64,000 bases of DNA, from positions 1,371,204 to 1,435,203 of the forward strand of contig SCFE01000076.1 of assembly GCA_004352715.1 (NCBI GenBank). The letters are read 5' to 3'. This document shows positions 46,575 to 57,055 of this stretch, piece after piece (within the stretch, counting starts at the first letter, position 1; each line of letters starts with the position of its first letter). The notes under the pieces were generated by a model. That model made no database searches and had not been told where the DNA came from. It saw nothing but the letters and a program-made list of their open reading frames with translations. Source of the stretch: Hofstenia miamia (taxonomy: Eukaryota > Xenacoelomorpha > Acoela). The position numbers and the translations under genes are program-made.

Positions 46575-47030
46575 TGTTGTCGGACTAGCTTAATTCATTT
46601 CTACGACAAAATGTAAGTGTAGAAATGTAATATTTAATATTTAACATGGACTACTGCATTTATTTTCAGTGACTTCTTTGATATGATATAACTGAAACAC
46701 AGTGAGGGTTTTCTAAGAAACCGTCTATATCTTAAGGAATATTGAAGATATCTCTTTCGGACTGGCCGTATTCATTTCTAAGACAAAAATTATCTATAGA
46801 AAAGTAATGTCTTGTATGGACTACTGCATTTTTATAGAAGTGACTTCTTTGAAATGATACAAGTGAAACAAAGTAAAGACTATAGTAAGGAATGCCCTAT
46901 ATCTCATTTAATATTGACGATATCGGTTTTACACTAGTTTTAGTCGTTTTAATACTGAAATCACGTCGAGAAATGAAATATTTAATAATATTATCTATGG
47001 ACCACTGCATTTTAATTCAATGCTTACTTT
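46575..47030 (+). repeat. Tandem repeat, about 166-177 bp, near three units
   Basis: Three units begin near 46581, 46758 and 46924. Each contains a block of the form atggactactgcattt followed (units 1 and 2) by agtgacttctttga, and a terminal attga-gatat block. It follows directly on the end of LINE copy 1, so it is either its 3' tail or a satellite the LINE landed in. Confidence 0.8.
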
Positions 47031-47600
47031 ACGAGAATATTTGCTAAAAAAATTGCAATCTTTCTGTGGCTTCATAGTAAAATCATATAATCTTTGTAGC
47101 AACATGCAATAATAATATAAAGTTCTTAAAGTAAGGAATTTCAAATAAATTAACCTGACTATATAAAATTTGGATGCATGGTGCCACTATTTTTAGTCAT
47201 ACGATGTTACATAGGTGGCGTTATCCTAATCAAATTCAAATACATAGCGCCACTACTTGCTTCTATGTTGAAATTCCATAGATCGCAACATATTATTTCC
47301 ACTAAGGCTATATTTGGCATGTGGATAGTACATCTATATGCAATATGCTTTCAAAAAAGTAGAACGTTAGTTATTTTTCTTTAAGATAGAAACTTGGTTA
47401 AGCCTGATATCGAACCTAACTTGTTTAAATTTTGAGGTTTTCGTAAGAATCGAATAGGTAGAAGTGGTGGACTTCTGATAATTGTGTCAAAGTCTTTAAA
47501 ACCAGTCCGTAAATCTGAATAATTGTTAATAGAAAGAATTGATAAACGTAGCTTATAATCCAAATACAAATTATCGAGTTGAATATCTAAATTATAATAT
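47031..47600. other. Non-coding spacer between LINE copies
   Basis: No gene supported. A short gtggcg/gcgccac-like pair lies near 47180-47255, of unclear meaning. Confidence 0.5.
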
Positions 47601-49828
47601 AAAGTCAATGAAATATCTGAAATATGTAATGATTATAAATCTCTAAATATATTCGATAACTTTAATTTTAATTACTTTAATTCATTTGAAAGCAATGCTA
47701 TAATTGAATTGTCTGCTATTTGTAATTTTCGTTGTGTAAATACAGTTTGTCCAACTCGAATGAACTATTTAATTGATTACTTTTTTACTAATTCTGATGT
47801 TTCTTTCAAATCCCTAATGTTTGAATCATTTAGTGGTAATGGACTACGTACATATATTAATAACAAAACTATTAAAAGAAAACAATTTAAAATCATGTAT
47901 GCAAAAGACTATTTCTTTTACTCGGATGAAAAAATGGAAAAGGCTCTAAAAACACCCCATTTAACTATATTTACACAGGAATCTACTCACTGTTGCACCA
48001 ATTAAGAAATCAAGCGTTAACATTAAAGCAATTAAACTTCTTTTTTCAAACACCGATGACAATCACGTCCGTGAACTAATATCAATTAAACGAGAATTGT
48101 TTGATCTTCCGAAATCCGAGCCGAAAAAGACTAATTGGACCTATTACGAAAGATCAAAGAAAGTTATTAAGCAATTAAGAACAAAAATTTAACTAAAACG
48201 CAGGAAAAATGGAGATACGTCCATAAATTTTTGGAAAATCTAAATGTCTTTCATCCGAAATAACTGAATTTGACATTAATAATACGACTGTAACTGACAA
48301 AACTTAAATAATAAATAATCTAAATTCAGCATTAAAAGAACTTGGAAATGTCAATTTTCTACCATATAAGAATCAAACAATCAAAACAATGTTCCTTTAG
48401 ACTTGATACAATTAATGAATTAGAAAACATTGTTAAGAAACTTGATACCAAAAAATCAACCGCTTCTTATAATCTCCCATTTTTTATTATTAAACGTTTT
48501 TTCATATTTTTGGAGATTAATTATTGTTAGATTTAAGTAAAACGTTCAATTCCTTGATATTTTGCAAGATAAGCTATAATTTTTATGATAACTCAATTAA
48601 TTTAATCATGAACTTAGAAAATAGACAGCAGCGGGTAATATTAAACAGTAAAAATCAAGCTATTTTATGGCTGACCTTGGGGTACTGTACTTGGCCCTAT
48701 TTTATTTGCAATTTATGTAAATTATATAATAAAACATGATAAATATAGCGAAATTTACCAATATGCCGACGAAATATGCCTAAAAAGTACAGCAAAAATG
48801 GTTTTAATGCTACAAAAAAAGCTCCAAGCAGATGTAGAGAAATTTAACAATTTTTTTACAAACAATCAACTAAACTAAATATTGAAAAATTACAATTTAT
48901 TATTTTTTTCGCCGAAGACACAAAGAAACCTAATACGTAATGTAGAACTAAAGATTAATAAAGAGAATCAGTCAGCTATTTAGGAGTTGAAATAGATAAC
49001 GAATTAAAATTTGCAAAAACTTCTACTGAATGTGATTACTGCAGGCATTAGATATCTTGATCACGTACGCGATGTAATATCAAGTAATATTCATAAACAA
49101 CTGATAGATGCATTCTCCTTGATTCATTTTCAATATTGTTCGTTTCTTTTAACTAACCTAAATTCTAATCATCGTCATCGTATGCTGCTATCAAAGACAT
49201 TTAATTGGTGTTTAAATCTCTAAGATTTGCGCAAAAGCATGATAAAGCATCAATGTATCGTAATAAATATAAAATATTATCTTCGTTTTACCAAATTCAT
49301 CTGCATATGCTATCCATTTTATTTAAATTCATATCTCGTCAAACATCTCTTCTCTTCCTAAAGAACTATATTAAAGTAAATAAGCGATCGCAAACATTTC
49401 TGTGTTTAGATAAAAATTCTAATAATTTTCACACGTATCAATAAAATTGTGGAATAATTTGTACTATTAAAGGCGAATAGAACATAATTACAAAAAGTTT
49501 AGAAAAAAACTAACGAAATCGCTTCTAATAAAACAATGTACACTGTGCACTAGAAGACAGCAACACACTTCATGCATTCCAGACATACGCACAATATATA
49601 ACACCTACACAAACATTCACATAAACATTGATTTTTATTATTATTATATTTTGTGTTTATTAGTTTTGTAGGTTTATATTTTTTTATCTGTAAATTTTTG
49701 GCAAGTAAATGGCTTTTTGCCTCTTATTTCCTTCTCGCCGCGTCGCGCTAATATGACTCTTAGCTTGCGGGAACCTCATCAGTTTCCAGGGAGTCTGAGA
49801 GCTGGTCGCTCCTCCCTACTTCGATAGT

Positions 49829-49829
<1 letters not shown>
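47600..49829 (+). pseudogene. LINE copy 2 (endonuclease to 3' end)
   Basis: Same family as copy 1. 47709-48005 has F-R-C-V-N-T-V-C-P-T-R, D-Y-F-F-T-N and F-E-S-F-S-G (endonuclease end). 48342-48530 has S-T-A-S-Y-N-L-P-F-F-I-I. The RT palm is badly damaged, with L-D-L-S-K-T-F-N-S near 48530 and an internal deletion before it. The C-terminal part runs to about 49440. The 3' region ends at a (TA)n tract. Not functional. Confidence 0.72.

Positions 49830-49875
<46 letters not shown>
49830..49875. repeat. (TA)n microsatellite
   Basis: About 22 TA units. The bases after it (49878-49906) match the right end of the contig 14833-16937. Confidence 0.95.
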
Positions 49876-49880
<5 letters not shown>

Positions 49881-50099
49881 TTATATGTATACATAATGAG
49901 ATTGAGAACAGGACTGGAGTTTAATTCGCCTCACAAATCCAACTTGCACGGATTAGTGTTTATTTTAATATATAAAGCATAATCGATAAAATAGGGTGAA
50001 AGATTATTTATGCAGAAAAATGCTGACAATTAAATAACTGATAATTTATCGGAATAGGATCAATAAATTCACACAACACATATACACAAATCTTTCAGG

Positions 50100-50530
50100 C
50101 TATGAATAAATTACTATTGTACTACTTTAATAACGAGTCATCCTTATACAGTTTGTATTCTAGCAAATGATTTACCAGAAATATATTTTTCAATGTATTT
50201 AATTTCTTTAGGTAGCGAGTTTCATATTGGAATGGTGACATTAATGAAGGATTTCTTTAAAACGTTATTCTTATACTTAACACATGTGAAAGTTTTGATA
50301 TAAAATTATGTTTATGAATACTTCTCTGTATTTGAATCGTATTATAAGGTGTTAGGTTTTTTATTAACTTGAAGAATGTCAGCAGGGTATTCAATATGAG
50401 GAGTTGTTTTGGAAAAAGAATCAACCTAGAAATGTTTAAATTTAAAGAATAAGGTAGCTTCAATTTTCCTAAAATTTCTCAATCAAATTGTAAGTCGACG
50501 TTGCAATTTAGGTTTTCTACCTTAAAAGAA
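50100..50530 (-). pseudogene. LINE C-terminal fragment, minus strand
   Basis: The minus strand gives the C-terminal LINE block (P-Y-N-T, then F-I-N-V-T-I-P-I, a stop, N-S-L-P-K-E-I), where the stop replaces a residue usually W. It faces the plus-strand LINE at 50540, forming a head-to-head pair. Confidence 0.6.
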
Positions 50531-50539
50531 TTAAAAGTT

Positions 50540-51990
50540 ATTGTACGAAATTAGCAAAGCTATTGGCTTGTATAAAGGAACTAAAAAAGTCTTGTGGAAG
50601 TATGGGAATTCCTATATTTATAATTAAGGTATATTTAACTTATTTTGAAGAGCATTTATTATTTGCACTGCTAGCAGAAAATTACCGTCCAATAGCTATT
50701 GGCAACCCATTTGCTAAAATCTTTAAAAGATTGCTATACAATCAAATAATATCTTATATCAATGATAATAATTTGCTTTACAATAGACAATTCGGTTTCA
50801 GAAAGTCTTACAGCACTACAGATGCACTTCTTTACATAACTGAAAGTGCCAGATATCACTTAAATGAGAATATCTCTAGTGCAGTCGCCCTTTTAGATCT
50901 GAGCAAGGCATTTGACAGTTTGAATTTTAACATCCTATATAAGAAGTTAGGTAATTACAATTTTTCGTCAAGTAGTATCGAATTAATAGCAGCATTTCTA
51001 GAAAAAAGGGAACAAAGAGTTAAAATAGGGACCACATTTTCAAGATACATAGCTACAAAAAGGGGAGTTCCGCAGGGCTCCGTACTTAGACCCATTTTGT
51101 TTACTTTGTATGTTAATGATAAACATGAATCGGTTAAATGTGAAGTGATTCAGTATGCTGATGATACTTGTTTAATTACACGAGACTTTAATGTAAAAAT
51201 TTCAGTAGAAAAACTGCAAAAAGATATAGGAAACATAATTCAATATTTCAACATCAATCAATTACAAATCAATATGAGTAAAACGCAGTTCACAATATTT
51301 TCTCCTACTATTGTGCAAAGATGTTTCACTAAGTGTAGAGTCAGGAGAAAGCATATATTAGGTTGACATATTTTTTCATTATCTGGATGTAGAGATCGAC
51401 CAGCAACTGACATTAGAGAGGTTTTTTTCCAGCAAAATTAGGAAAATGGCGATGGGGATCCGCTACTTACGGCAGATAAGGCACATAACAAGCAATAAAG
51501 AGCTGTTGAATGCTTTAGTTATGAGCAATTTTGTATATGCATGCACACTTCTGAACGGGTTGTGTATAGCTGAGCATGAAAGGTTGAACAAGGTGTTTAA
51601 CTGGTCAGTAACAACATTATTTAATATTAGTAAACATGATTGGATAGAAATTGTAAGAAACACAAATCCTGGCGACAAAATACTACATTCAGTTTGCCAG
51701 TCTTGTCACTTTGTACAAACACAATTACAAGTTAACCAACTCGCTCGATTTTCTTAATACCTTTTACATAATTAATAAGCGTGCAAATAAATACATAAAT
51801 AACAGCAAAATTAAGTGCTTGCCATGGAGTAAATGCTTCTCAGTAGTCACATGCAACAGCTGGAATTGCTGAAATTATGAAATTAGAACTGCCAAAACAC
51901 TAAACATATTTAAAAAGAAGCTAAAACAAAATCTACTTTCACATCAAAAAATTCTAGGTAGTAGTAAGCGTCTAAATACATGGCAAAACA
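50540..51990 (+). pseudogene. LINE copy 3: reverse transcriptase, best preserved
   Basis: 267 open codons at 50563-51366: E-N-Y-R-P-I-A-I, F-G-F-R-K-S-Y-S-T-T-D-A, L-L-D-L-S-K-A-F-D-S, K-R-G-V-P-Q-G-S-V-L, and an intact Q-Y-A-D-D-T-C-L. 51446-51757 is the C-terminal domain, after a shift near 51370. The N-terminal endonuclease is missing, so it is a 5'-truncated copy, as LINEs often are. Related to but distinct from copies 1 and 2. Confidence 0.82.
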
Positions 51991-52419
51991 GCTTATCGTA
52001 GCATTTCTTTTTTAAACAATATTTTAATGTGTTTTGATTTATTAATAATTTTATGTGTTCATTTTAATTTTTTTATTGTACATAGTGTAGTTTGTAGTTT
52101 TGTAAATATGTTTATATTTGTAAATATGTTCCTTGCATATAACTTATATTGCATATTACAAACTGCAAAGTAAACTATTGCCATAATCTTCAGATTCGAC
52201 TCCTTTACCTTTTCTTATAATTGAGAATTTTTTTCAAATCTCAATAACGCATTCTTTTACTAAATTTTTTGAAAAAAATACTGCACATACAAAGCAACCA
52301 ACACTTTTACAAGTGATGCAATTATGTCAATTACCGAAAAAATATCCTCAAGTAAATCCCAATTTTTATCCAGTTGCATAGAATTTTGTAATTTTGGTGA
52401 TTAAACTTGAAAATTACGG

Positions 52420-52586
52420 ATTTAATTAAAATTCAATTAATAAAAGTAAAATCTGTCATTCACTCAATCATTATTTGACCGATTCAAACCGGCCGGTCTT
52501 AAAATACTGACCCGACCTGACCTGCGCCGGTCTGACCGGTGCCCGTCACGTCGGTTGACCCCCCGGTTTACCCCTATGATGTAGCT
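52420..52586 (+). mobile_element. Right end of nested hAT transposon with TSD
   Basis: The terminal repeat ends CCGGTTTACCCCTATG at 52578, followed by the duplicate atgtagct at 52579-52586. Subterminal DNA is rich in ACCGG/CCGGT. Partner of 16742. Confidence 0.82.
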
Positions 52587-53533
52587 TGTCAATTGAGCAT
52601 AAGATGATATGCTTCAGGGCTGATTTCATATTGCTCCATGTTTGCTATTACTCGAATATCGTTCCTTTTAAGACGAGCAGCAATGTATGGCTATAAGCGA
52701 AGTTAATTCTTTCTATGCATCTACTATGGAATATGTGGGCGACTCCATTCTTTCTATTAAATCAGGAAGAAATTCATAGCATCGGTTAATCGCAAGCAGG
52801 ACGAATTCCAAAGTGGTGCAAGAAACACTCTCTTTACCGTTTCTAACAAATTCCGAGACAATGCGTCTTACTTCTGGAAGGTTTTTTGCATAATATAAAG
52901 CTGCGTTTATCCAGCTTCCCCATCGTGTAAAAACACGTTCTTGAGGACTCCCAATGTCGTGGAAGGCATGTCGCCTTGCTGCATTTTTCACCGTTGTCGC
53001 CTTGATATGCGCAATTAAATTATCAGTCGACTTAATATGAGACCGAATTTTTGCTGTACAGTTATGAAGAAGTGTCAAAGACTACCTGGTAGAACATTAA
53101 AATATTTTACACCGTTTATCTCCGATTCATCAGCAGCTACTGCTTCCAACGAAGAATGTCTCTCACTCACATGATTTCTTCTGTTCCCATCTGGTCCACC
53201 TTGCTACGGCAGCTACTCTTGCTTGGCAATGATTGCCCGACATCTATGAAAAGCTTCTGCAAGAAGTTTGCGGAGAGAAACACTTTGACCAAAATCGCCT
53301 TTATTTTGTGGTTTCAGAAATTTCTGAGCTGATCTAGAGGGTAACTCCGATAATTTCTTCCGATGCTTAGCAGATATTTTGTGACTTTTTACGAAATGTT
53401 TCTTATCAAATTTTATTAGTTCTGTCCTGCAAACACATAACAATGTATCATCGGAAGTACGTTTAAATTCCTTTGGCTATTCGCGAACGATTCGGTCAAC
53501 TTTAACACGATCAGAATTTGCAATCTTTGGCAT
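52587..53533 (-). pseudogene. CGGBP1-like hAT transposase (split copy, N-terminal part)
   Basis: Begins at an ATG at 53533 (M-P-K-I-A-N). A zinc-finger-like stretch follows (53443-53213) with V-K-S-H-K-I-S-A-K-H, the H-x5-H part of the BED-like finger of CGGBP1-type proteins. 53078-52713 holds the F-T-R-W-G-S-W motif of the hAT catalytic region. The C-terminal S-V-E-R-S-F-S motif is at 16645-16741. Stops occur at several points. Would cut and paste its own DNA; this copy is dead. Confidence 0.75.
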
Positions 53534-54182
53534 AATAGATACGAACGATTAATCTAAAGTAAGACGTTCCCCTAAAAACACCAAAATTTCTAAAGAATGT
53601 ACTAAAGAATAGCAAAATTTTTTAATTTTAACCTTTTAACCTAATACTATTATTTTAACTTTATTAACGTAAACGTAAAATTTTAAAAATATTTTAACCT
53701 TATTAACTTTATTAACTTTTTGGTACCCCTAATCATGATTCAAAATTAAATTGTACACAACACAATTATAATGTTCATGCTGTATAACTATGGATATCTT
53801 GATTCCACATTCCAAAAAACATGCTGTACATAAAATAACGTTGGACTATTATGAAGTTAATGTATTATTAAAAAGCCCTTTATGGAAATTTTATATCAAA
53901 TGACCCACGCTACGTCACTGTGTACATTGTACACGCATATATTTCTAATTTTGAAAAGAGAGAGGATCAGGAGGAACATCACGAAGCTGCAGCTTCAAAA
54001 AAGCAGTAAATTATACGCAATTTGACGCAATCTTTTTCTGAATTACACGTAATGCCGAAACATACTTTTTGTATTTTCAATATTAGATGTAGTTTTCTCT
54101 AAAATTGCTCCTCAGTTTAATAGTTTACTCAAAATATGTATGTACATTCTATAAAACCTTGGATTATTGATTTGTTGTTTAG

Positions 54183-54254
54183 AGTGAAAATGACGAATTG
54201 AAAAAAAGCAATGAATTGAGCCAAAACAACTTGAATACCTGCGAGAATAATTTA
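54183..54254 (+). CDS. Exon 3: GOLM-like protein, coiled coil
   Basis: 24 codons between ttgtttag and a consensus donor gtaagt, phase 0 on both sides. It fits exon 2 (ends phase 0) and exon 4 (starts phase 0). The translation SENDELKKSNELSQNNL and on is a coiled coil and contains the sequence T-C-E-N-N. In human GOLM2 a C-E-D-D stretch sits at the comparable place before a D-I-x-H-L, as it does here with exon 4. Confidence 0.65.
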
Positions 54255-54304
54255 GTAAGTAATTTGATGTCTAACTTGATTGCTTTATATTACACATGTC
54301 CTAC

Positions 54305-54430
54305 AGGAATATGACTTCAGGTTTTCTCAAATCAAAATTACCATTTCTCAAATTAAAATTGATTTCTCGAATGAGAATGTTCATTTCTCAAATTGAAATT
54401 ACCATGTCTCGAATGGAGATTACCACATTG
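54305..54430 (+). repeat. Minisatellite, about 21-bp unit, five copies
   Basis: Variants of tttctcaaattgaaattacc repeated about five times, beginning some 50 bases after the exon 3 donor. The unit is an imperfect palindrome. Confidence 0.8.
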
Positions 54431-55640
54431 ATTAATGGAAAAATTTTTGTTTTCTCTGATTGGTATCATAATGACAATTTGTCCAATAACTGTTGTTGAG
54501 CTGTTCAGTTCCCCTTCAATAGTGGTTGAAGTCCATGAACTAACGAAAGAGTGAGGGTGATTACCGACCTGCAGCATTTATAGTCCATCAAATTTCATTG
54601 GATAAATATTTATTTGCCCCACTGTTTCAGATATGATTTTTTAGTTTAACCTAATACTTTTTGAGTTTTTCATTATGAAATAAAAACAATATCACGATTT
54701 GTTCAGCGTATATTAATTTAGTATTTCAGAAAATATATCTAATTCCTTGTCGGAATTAAATAGTGTATTTATAGATGTTTACTTGTAGTTTTAAATGTAT
54801 GGGAAGATATGGAATACTTGAAATGTTTTTTAATACGTAGAGACCAGAGTATCTCTGATGAAAGAATAAAGCTTCAATATCACATTAGTATGAAAATGAG
54901 GTGAGATGAAAATGCATAGATCTTACATGCGTTTGTTGTTAGTCGGCCGTCACATAGAAGTTTTCTTTTCGTACTAAATAACAACTTAGCAAACATATAT
55001 TTCTATTAGAGGGTATTTACTTATTTATCAAAGCTTGTGTTTGCAGACGTTATTTTTTATCCCTAGCAAAATTCAAGAATTTCTCAGCTTGATGTCTGGT
55101 AGCCACTAGTGATATATCTAGGATTTCAATAGTGGACAGTCTTAATAATGCTCGAGTAGGCCTCAAAATATTTGGAGTAATTACGTCAAATATTCGTTCT
55201 AATCTGAATAATTTTAATATACATGCATGTTTTGATTGATTTTGTTTGGGCCTATATAATTACGTTTTTTATGAGTAAATAAAAATAATTCCGATTATAA
55301 GAATACTAACAATATTCTGTTCAGAATAACGTAAGGATTTTAATCATTTAATGCCATCAAAATCCATCATATTGAAGAATAAAGTAAGTAAATCCTTTCT
55401 TTTCAACTCCAAACATGTAATTCTTTCCAAGCGCAGCGTGTAACGTCTATGCTGTTGATGAGAACGTGTTCACCACAGCATGTGGTGATTGAAATAACTA
55501 GGTGTGCGTTCATATTAACGCACACTACGAAATTAAGCGTAATCATCAAGGACCTTAATTTTCGGCGCAAAAATTGTATTTTCGGCGACAAAAAACGCAT
55601 TTACGGCGGAGCACTTTATTTTCATTAACACTACAAATTA
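54431..55640. other. Intronic non-coding DNA
   Basis: No gene supported. Near 55555-55612 three ttttcggcg-like motifs occur close together, in front of the hAT remnant. Confidence 0.5.
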
Positions 55641-55779
55641 GGATTATATTTAATGAAAATATGCTTCTTTAAAGTTTCTTCTAACATATTTGGTCGATCA
55701 GCGATAAACGAATTCAAGATAGAAAAAAATCTTTAGACGTCCACAGATGTACACGAGGTGAAACTAAATATCAGTATTT

Positions 55780-57055
55780 CCGTAGGATTGCAAGTGTTTT
55801 CCCCACGCGCCTTCTTCACCACCATATCGAAGCCCTTATTCTTTTCACGTAACTTTCGACATTTTTCTAGTGCGACCTCAGCAACCGGGTTGCCGTTTCT
55901 GCCAGATCAATAAGTTTTTCAAAAATTTCCTCGCAATGTGTTTGGGCTCGCACAGCTGTATAATCTGCAGCTTCAGAATTTGATGTATATATTCAAAAAT
56001 CGCAATAAAGAGACAAAGCCCACACTTCTCGTGACATCGCTGTCTTCCATCAGTGCCACTGCTTTGGGGGCTGACGCGTTCTCCTTTCTTTTAATTGTCT
56101 TCAAAAAGTTCAGAAGTGATACCCTATGCTTTCCAATAAATTCCACTGAATTTAAACGTGTGCCCCAACGAGTTCGCACCGGAATAGGAAATTGGGATTA
56201 TTGGCGCCTTGAAAGTTCGACCAAGTTCTTTCTTTTGAAAGAATTTTTTTACCTGTGGCACCAAATCCTTGACTTTTGCTTGTGAATCCGAAATTTTACT
56301 GCACACTCTCGCAGCATATGCGCAAAACACGTTATGTGAACAAGGTTGGGATATAGACTTTTGAGATTCGTCGCGGCCAGGATATTATACGAAACAAATC
56401 AGAAATGAATACGCTGGCAACTCCAGCGATGTAAGGGCACGTATGACTTTCTGCTGAACAATAGTGTGGTTTGGGCTTGTTTCTTCTTGGGTCACTTCCA
56501 CTAGGTATGGTGCATGGATTGATATACGATCGAGCTGGCCAAGCAGTATGGCGTAATATTTTTGGCCCTTATGATCAAACTCGTCGAACATGACATAAAA
56601 TGCGTCGAACGTCGAAACAATGTCCTTTAAGTGGGTAAGCTTCTCCTGGTATCTTCGTTGGGCATAATTATAGGAGTGTTGCTGGCGTTGGTAGAGGTCG
56701 CTTAAAATAGGTTTCTAAGAATGCTTTGAGTTTTGTATTCCCGAAAGCATTAAAAGGTATACCTGCCCCTATCCAAAGCATCCACAAGTTCAGAGTTGAA
56801 ACTGTCTTCGACTCTCGTTCCACTTGCTGTAAGAACTAAAGCAGTTTGCTTCGCTTTCTGCAACGACTGTGCCTTGGAATGCGAAGCCCCGCCAATATGA
56901 TCCGTAATATGGTTGGTCTTAGAGCACTTAAACGACTTGGCATAATATTGGCAGAACACCGATAATCTCTCCGGCTCTGAATGCAGAATTTTGAGGAACT
57001 TATGCTCCGTCGCTTTGAACGCAAATTAACCATAGATGAGCTCTTGCTGGCCATT
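55780..57055 (-). pseudogene. Second CGGBP1-like hAT transposase remnant
   Basis: 56959-56750 holds the zinc finger: F-C-Q-Y-Y, C-S-K-T-N-H-I-T-D-H-I-G-G-A-S-H-S. 56330-56124 (Y-A-A-R-V-C-S-K-I) and 56179-55973 (M-R-T-R-W-G-T-R-L) hold the hAT R-W-G-x region, and 55900-55810 reads N-P-V-A-E-V-A-L-E-K. The finger has Y in place of the second cysteine of the usual C-x2-C. Frame shifts throughout; a family separate from the split copy at 52587. Confidence 0.75.
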
